A stretch of 64,000 nucleotides of DNA, from the NCBI GenBank assembly GCA_965641885.1, contig OZ282574.1, forward strand, positions 1,550,001 through 1,614,000, given 5' to 3'. Shown piece by piece: positions 60,320 through 64,000 of this stretch. A program made the translations under genes and the position numbers. A model generated the notes under the pieces. That model saw only the letters and a program-made list of their open reading frames with translations. It was not told the DNA's origin and searched no databases. This stretch comes from Pseudophaeobacter sp965641885 (GTDB lineage: Bacteria > Pseudomonadota > Alphaproteobacteria > Rhodobacterales > Rhodobacteraceae). Numbering within the stretch: the first letter of the stretch is position 1; each line of letters begins with the position of its first letter.

Positions 60320-60886
60320 ATGAACGTATCCAGTGAAGCCACCCTCGCAGATGCAAGCGATGCATACGGACTACGGCACCGCATCAGTTTTCAACGCAGT
60401 TATCTTGCAGGCACCCGTTTCGCCACGACAATACCCGTGGTGTTGCGTTTCAAGCCGAACTGGCATCTTCGAACGGTTCTGCTGCGTGGGTTAGGTGTGG
60501 GTATGGTGCTCAGTGCCAGTGGTCTGTGGCTGTTTTCTGGCAGCGATTTGGATTTCGAACTCAACCTGATGAAGGTTGGGGTCTCTGTGCTGCTGTTTGT
60601 GCTGGGGGTGGTCCTGGTAACGCTGAAAACGCCGCGCACTCAACCCGAAGCTTGTTTTGATCCGGTGCGTCGTGAGCTTCGGATATTGCACCGTGACATT
60701 CACGGACGGCCAAAAGTCGTTCTGCGGCGTAGCTATGACACCATTGGTGGCGCAAGGTTGAGCGATGGTTTCGTGCAACTGTTAGAGAATGATGGCAGTT
60801 TACTGATCGAAGTCCCACTCGGCTGCGCTGCCGCACGCAGTCAGTTGCGAGAGCAGCTGAGTGGCGATGTTCAGGTTTTCGGTTGA
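60320..60886 (+). CDS. conserved membrane protein of unknown function
   Basis: The product is 188 residues with AGAG upstream of the ATG. Two transmembrane helices (about 55-75 and 85-103) follow a soluble N-terminus of about 50 residues. The C-terminal soluble domain (about 105-188) has CFDPVRRELRILHRD, RRSYDTIGGARL and VQLLENDGSLLIEVPLG. I do not recognise the family. It stands alone; a degenerate 14-bp tandem array follows 43 bp after the stop. Confidence 0.75.
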   Translation: MNVSSEATLADASDAYGLRHRISFQRSYLAGTRFATTIPVVLRFKPNWHLRTVLLRGLGVGMVLSASGLWLFSGSDLDFELNLMKVGVSVLLFVLGVVLVTLKTPRTQPEACFDPVRRELRILHRDIHGRPKVVLRRSYDTIGGARLSDGFVQLLENDGSLLIEVPLGCAAARSQLREQLSGDVQVFG

Positions 60887-60929
60887 CACTTTTCCTGTGG
60901 TGTTCTCATAGCACCCGGCCCAATCCCTG

Positions 60930-61023
60930 TGAGACAGTCCTCGTGCCACAGTCCTTATGAGTCAGTCCTTATGAGACCGTCCATATGAGGCCGTCCTTGT
61001 GCGACAGTCCTTGTGCGACAGTT
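60930..61023. repeat. degenerate 14-bp tandem repeat array ending in a T tract
   Basis: Six full 14-base units plus one partial unit, e.g. TGAGACAGTCCTCG, TGAGTCAGTCCTTA, TGAGGCCGTCCTTG, TGCGACAGTCCTTG. The unit length is not a multiple of three, and the array ends in a nine-T run. It lies between the membrane-protein gene and yceI. Confidence 0.85.
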
Positions 61024-61290
61024 TTTTTTTGGGCGTTGAATGGGCGTGACCTGTTTCAAAGTTGTGGATCAGCAAAGAGCCGCGATCACATCACTGTGAG
61101 GTTCCAGCACGACAAAGGCAGAAGTCATAAAGAAAACAAATGCTCGGCGTCACCGCGCAGGGGCTTTGTTCTTTTCTCAACAGATGATGTTGGAAAATAT
61201 CACTTTTCTTTTGGCCGATCTGACCGCAGTTTCAGAGCATACTAAATTGATCAGCTGTAAACTTACACACGTCCAATGGAGCCTAAACCT
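61024..61290. other. upstream region of yceI
   Basis: No gene is supported. The region after the repeat array should carry the yceI promoter. Confidence 0.45.
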
Positions 61291-61866
61291 ATGAAAAAGA
61301 TCCTTTTCGCTGCTGCACTTGCCGGTCTGAGCGCATCCGTAGCCATGGCTGCACCCGAAAAATATGTGTTGGACTCCAGCCATAGCCAGGTGGTGTTCGA
61401 CTATAACCACCTTGGTTTCTCTACATCCTGGGGCATGTTCTCGGGCTTCGCTGGCGAAATCATGTTCGACCAGGACGCGCCTGCCAATTCCAGCGTTTCA
61501 GTCTCCATGCCTTTGAATTCGATGTTCACTGGCTGGGAAGCGCGGTTTGATCACTTCATGTCCAAGGATTTCTTTGGCGCGACCGGTGACGACCAGGTCA
61601 CGTTCAATTCCACCAAGATCGAAGTGACCGGCGACAAGACCGCCAAAATCACTGGTGATCTGTCGCTGAATGGCGTGACCAAATCCGTCGTGCTGGACGC
61701 AACCCTCAATCAGGTTGGTGATCACCCAATGGCGGGCAAGCCCTGGGCTGGTTTCAACGCCACCACAACGCTGGTGCGCTCTGACTTTGGACTGGGTAAA
61801 TTCGCCCCCTATGTGAGCGACGAGGTGTCGCTGCAGATCTCCGTTGAGGCAATGAAAGCCGAGTGA
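61291..61866 (+). CDS. yceI: YceI-family periplasmic protein
   Basis: The product is 191 residues from the ATG at 61291 (GGAG nine bases upstream). A Sec signal peptide (MKKILFAAALAGLSASVAMA) precedes a lipocalin-like YceI domain: YVLDSSHSQVVFDYNHLGF, FDHFMSKDFFGA, GDLSLNGVTKSVVLD and a late VRSDFGLGKFAPYVSDEV. YceI proteins bind isoprenoid lipids such as polyprenols or quinones. It faces a second gene whose product fuses cytochrome b561 to a YceI domain, pointing to a shared quinone or isoprenoid role. Confidence 0.95.
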   Translation: MKKILFAAALAGLSASVAMAAPEKYVLDSSHSQVVFDYNHLGFSTSWGMFSGFAGEIMFDQDAPANSSVSVSMPLNSMFTGWEARFDHFMSKDFFGATGDDQVTFNSTKIEVTGDKTAKITGDLSLNGVTKSVVLDATLNQVGDHPMAGKPWAGFNATTTLVRSDFGLGKFAPYVSDEVSLQISVEAMKAE

Positions 61867-61910
61867 TCCTTCGGCTCTGTCGCAGTTACTGACTGTGCTG
61901 ACAAACAGAC

Positions 61911-61943
61911 AGGCCGTCGCCCAGCCCAGGGCGGCGGCCTTTT
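61911..61943 (+). terminator. terminator after yceI
   Basis: AGGCCGTCGCCC pairs with GGCGGCGGCCT and runs into TTTT. Confidence 0.8.
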
Positions 61944-61989
61944 AGTGTCCTGTGGCCATAAATCGGGCCATAAATCTGGCGACAAATAC

Positions 61990-62029
61990 ACCCGCCCTCT
62001 CCAGGAGATTCTAGAGAGGGCGGGTTTTG
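61990..62029. terminator. second hairpin between convergent yceI and the b561 fusion gene
   Basis: ACCCGCCCTCTC pairs with GAGAGGGCGGGT and is followed by TTT; on the minus strand it would terminate the fusion gene. Confidence 0.75.
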
Positions 62030-62085
62030 ATGTTATGGAGTTTTGATTTGGGCGCGCTTGTGTGGACGCAGGGGCGGCGGTCTGA

Positions 62086-63420
62086 TCAGTTTGATTTCTG
62101 TGCTGCCAAGGCAATGTCCAGCTCTACAGAAAAGCCCAGTGTTCCCTCGTCTTGGGTTCCCTTGCCGATGTCAAAATCGAGACGGTTTACGCTTGTGTGA
62201 GCTGTCATCTCAGCGCGGTCCCCCTTCAAAACCAGTGTGAAGGGCAGCGTCAGGGGCAGGCTTTTGTCGCGAAGGGTAAGGTCCCCCACGGCCTGATAGC
62301 CAGTCGCCAGTTTCACAAGTCGCGCCTCATAGCGGGCCGTGGGATATCTGGCGCTGTCAAAGTAGTCTGGCCCCATGGCCTGGTCTGTCACCGTGCCAAG
62401 GCTGAGGGAGGCAATGTCGATCTCAACCACAACTGTTCCGGCGGGGCCGGGGGCTTCTGGATCGTCAAACTGGATGTCGGCGCTCCAATTGGCAAAGGTG
62501 CCACTGACGCCGCTGCCCATTTGTTGAATGGTGAGGTCAAGCGTGCCGCTTTCGACACGCCAGTTCGCACCCTCTGATCCGTCGCCACTGGGGTGCGCTG
62601 GGGAGGCTGCGCTCTGCTGTGCGCTTGTGCCAACGTCGCCCTGCGCGACCGCAGGGTCGTGATCCGCGTGGCCAGCGGACTGTTGGGCCAATAGAGTTCC
62701 GGTTACAAACAGCCCGGCCCAGAGCACCAGTGCAAGGGCTGCAGGAATAACGCTGTGTTTTTGCGCCGGTGGTTTTGGCAGCTCAGCGGATCCCGGCAGC
62801 ATGCGCCGCAGCGTGGCGTCGCGATCAATGACCACGTGTTTGAGAGCGCCTGCAACATGCAAAAAGAAGGTGACCATAAGCGCCTTGCCTGCGATCCAAT
62901 GCAGGGTGCCAAACAGGCCTGCGACGGCCTCTGATTTCGCAACAAACGGCAAGTCCTGACCAAAGGGCCACCAGATGGGTGCAAAGCCTGTCGTCGCGGC
63001 ATGATGGATCCAGCCCGTCAGTGGCACGGCCACCATGGCACCATACAGCACCCAGTGAACGACCTCGGCCGCCAGGGCCTCGGGTTTGTTCTCGGGGTGC
63101 AGCAGTCCAGGCTTGGGCTGTCCAATGGCCCAGAGAATGCGGCCAAGGGCAGTGAAAAACGCCGCAAGTCCAATTGTCTTGTGCAACGAGAACAGCAGCA
63201 CGGCGCGCGAGATGGTCTCGGGGGCGCCATCAAAGCTGGCACTCTGGATCTCATGGGCGAGGTCATTGGCAAACAAGCCCAGAATGAAGGCGGAAATGAG
63301 CAAAAGCGCAGAGAGCCAGTGAAACGTCTTTGTGACGCTGCCGTAGCTGGAAAATGTGTTGTTGACGGGCACTGGGGAGGTTCCTTGTGCAGGCATAAGG
63401 GATGCATTCAACCTAGCCAT
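62086..63420 (-). CDS. cytochrome b561 fused to a YceI domain
   Basis: The product is 444 residues. The N-terminal half is a b561-type membrane cytochrome with four helices and candidate heme-ligand His residues (KTFHWLSA, FSLHKTIGL, VHWVLYG, TFFLHVAGALKHV). A linker with an extra helix (about 225-245, ALALVLWAGLFVTG) leads to a Pro/Ala/Asp-rich periplasmic stretch and a C-terminal YceI domain (about 280-440, e.g. MGPDYFDSARYPTARYEARLVKL in part: YFDSARYPTA; TLRDKSLPLTLPFTL). The b561 part would move electrons to or from quinone; the YceI part could hold a quinone or isoprenoid. Convergent with stand-alone yceI. Start may be the internal ATG at 63396. Confidence 0.92.
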   Translation of the reverse strand: MARLNASLMPAQGTSPVPVNNTFSSYGSVTKTFHWLSALLLISAFILGLFANDLAHEIQSASFDGAPETISRAVLLFSLHKTIGLAAFFTALGRILWAIGQPKPGLLHPENKPEALAAEVVHWVLYGAMVAVPLTGWIHHAATTGFAPIWWPFGQDLPFVAKSEAVAGLFGTLHWIAGKALMVTFFLHVAGALKHVVIDRDATLRRMLPGSAELPKPPAQKHSVIPAALALVLWAGLFVTGTLLAQQSAGHADHDPAVAQGDVGTSAQQSAASPAHPSGDGSEGANWRVESGTLDLTIQQMGSGVSGTFANWSADIQFDDPEAPGPAGTVVVEIDIASLSLGTVTDQAMGPDYFDSARYPTARYEARLVKLATGYQAVGDLTLRDKSLPLTLPFTLVLKGDRAEMTAHTSVNRLDFDIGKGTQDEGTLGFSVELDIALAAQKSN

Positions 63421-63625
63421 CAGTCAGGGTCATGCAATGGCAACCTTTGTCAGTTTGTGAACAGGACTTGTGCGTGACCTGAAAGCCCTCGCTGCTGTCT
63501 CTGTGAGGGAGCAAAGACATGGTCGCTTTGGATGGTGGCATTGTAGGTTCCCTTGTCAGTTCTCTTGTGCGCTAGGGCCACTGCGTCTAAACCGGGGCAA
63601 ATGGCAGCGAAGGATGAGGGCCTTA

Positions 63626-64000
63626 ATGACACTTGCATTTGTATTTCCGGGGCAGGGAGCCCAGGCTATTGGAATGGGCCAGGCCCTGGCCGCAGCCTAT
63701 CCTGCGGCCAAGGCGATCTTTGACGAGGTTGATGAGGCCCTGGAGGAGAGCCTCAGCACATTGATCTGGGAGGGGGATATCGAAACGCTGACCCTTACTC
63801 AAAATGCCCAGCCCGCCTTGATGGCGACCTCAATGGCGGCCATGCGCGCGCTCGAAGCCGAAGGAATTTCGATTGAGCAGGCCGCCTTTGTTGCCGGTCA
63901 CTCTCTTGGGGAATACTCGGCTCTGGCAGCTGCTGGCGCGATTTCGGTCGCCGACACCGCCCGTCTGTTGCGCACCCGTGGTCAGGCGATGCAAAGTGCT
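63626..64000 (+). CDS. fabD: malonyl-CoA:ACP transacylase, N-terminal part (runs off window)
   Basis: The visible 125 codons from the ATG at 63626 (GAGGG upstream; an ATG at 63614 is in frame) begin MTLAFVFPGQGAQAIGMG and reach the nucleophile motif GHSLGEYSALAA, with QNAQPALMATSMA between. This is the N-terminal half of FabD, which loads malonyl groups on ACP for fatty-acid synthesis. The rest lies beyond 64000. Confidence 0.95.
   Translation, partial: MTLAFVFPGQGAQAIGMGQALAAAYPAAKAIFDEVDEALEESLSTLIWEGDIETLTLTQNAQPALMATSMAAMRALEAEGISIEQAAFVAGHSLGEYSALAAAGAISVADTARLLRTRGQAMQSA

Noticed and set aside
60930..61023. 14-bp repeats considered as a CRISPR array
   Set aside because: Units are contiguous with no spacers and are too short for CRISPR repeats.

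Overview
The window looks like a chromosomal segment of a marine alphaproteobacterium of the Roseobacter group (Rhodobacteraceae). This is inferred from protein content (reductive pyrimidine catabolism under a RutR-type regulator, a TRAP transporter, the acetate symporter/DUF4212 pair, alphaproteobacterial RpsF-RpsR-RplI with an acidic L9 tail, an orphan LuxI), from codon use, and from the kinds of insertion-sequence relics. No 16S gene is present, so genus cannot be fixed.

Layout. (1) 1-10.3 kb is an accessory scar zone: the C-terminus of a large unknown protein, a frameshifted excisionase-like HTH relic, a periplasmic rhodanese, an internally deleted IS3-family element with both ends and a 4-bp target duplication, a CidA/LrgB pair, two halves of an IS30-type transposase 2.3 kb apart, an IS1182-type relic, a response regulator/histidine kinase pair, a GGDEF-EAL protein and an IS5 scrap. 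(2) 10.3-21.7 kb is a pyrimidine catabolism and uptake cluster: RidA-like protein, PreT, PreA, RutR, ureidopropionase/carbamoylase, dihydropyrimidinase and a complete NMT1-type ABC transporter. One perfect and two imperfect RutR boxes can be read directly. (3) 21.7-31.3 kb is an acetate assimilation run on the minus strand: acs, adk, DUF4212, ActP-type symporter, cNMP/CBS/DUF294 protein, membrane protein, membrane-anchored DnaQ-type exonuclease and flavin reductase. (4) 31.9-35.0 kb is a DctPQM TRAP transporter. (5) 35.2-39.1 kb is an iron/TonB energising operon: SIP-type reductase, ExbB, two ExbD, TonB, all overlapping or nearly so. (6) 39.9-41.7 kb holds an orphan LuxI, a gene-poor kilobase and tRNA-Asn(GTT). 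(7) 41.8-51 kb has an MBL hydrolase, EnvZ-like kinase, ureohydrolase, trypsin-like protease, Lrp/AsnC regulator divergent from uspA plus an alanine/glycine:Na+ symporter, and a porin. (8) 51-64 kb is largely housekeeping: trigger factor, a chemoreceptor with a duplicated sensor module, a CpdB-type nucleotidase, a lytic transglycosylase, a glycine-zipper lipoprotein, rpsF-rpsR-rplI, YceI, a cytochrome b561-YceI fusion and the start of fabD.

How the genes work together. In the pyrimidine cluster the transporter imports a substrate (probably a pyrimidine or hydantoin, inferred from the shared RutR boxes). PreT/PreA reduce the ring, the dihydropyrimidinase opens it, and the carbamoylase releases the beta-amino acid, CO2 and ammonia. 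In the acetate run the symporter brings in acetate, Acs activates it to acetyl-CoA producing AMP, and the neighbouring Adk converts AMP plus ATP to ADP; the DUF294/CBS/cNMP protein and the exonuclease are co-oriented and probably regulatory, with unknown roles. The least explained elements are that acetate-linked nuclease module, the orphan LuxI, the large unknown C-terminal fragment at the left edge, and a 14-bp tandem array before yceI.
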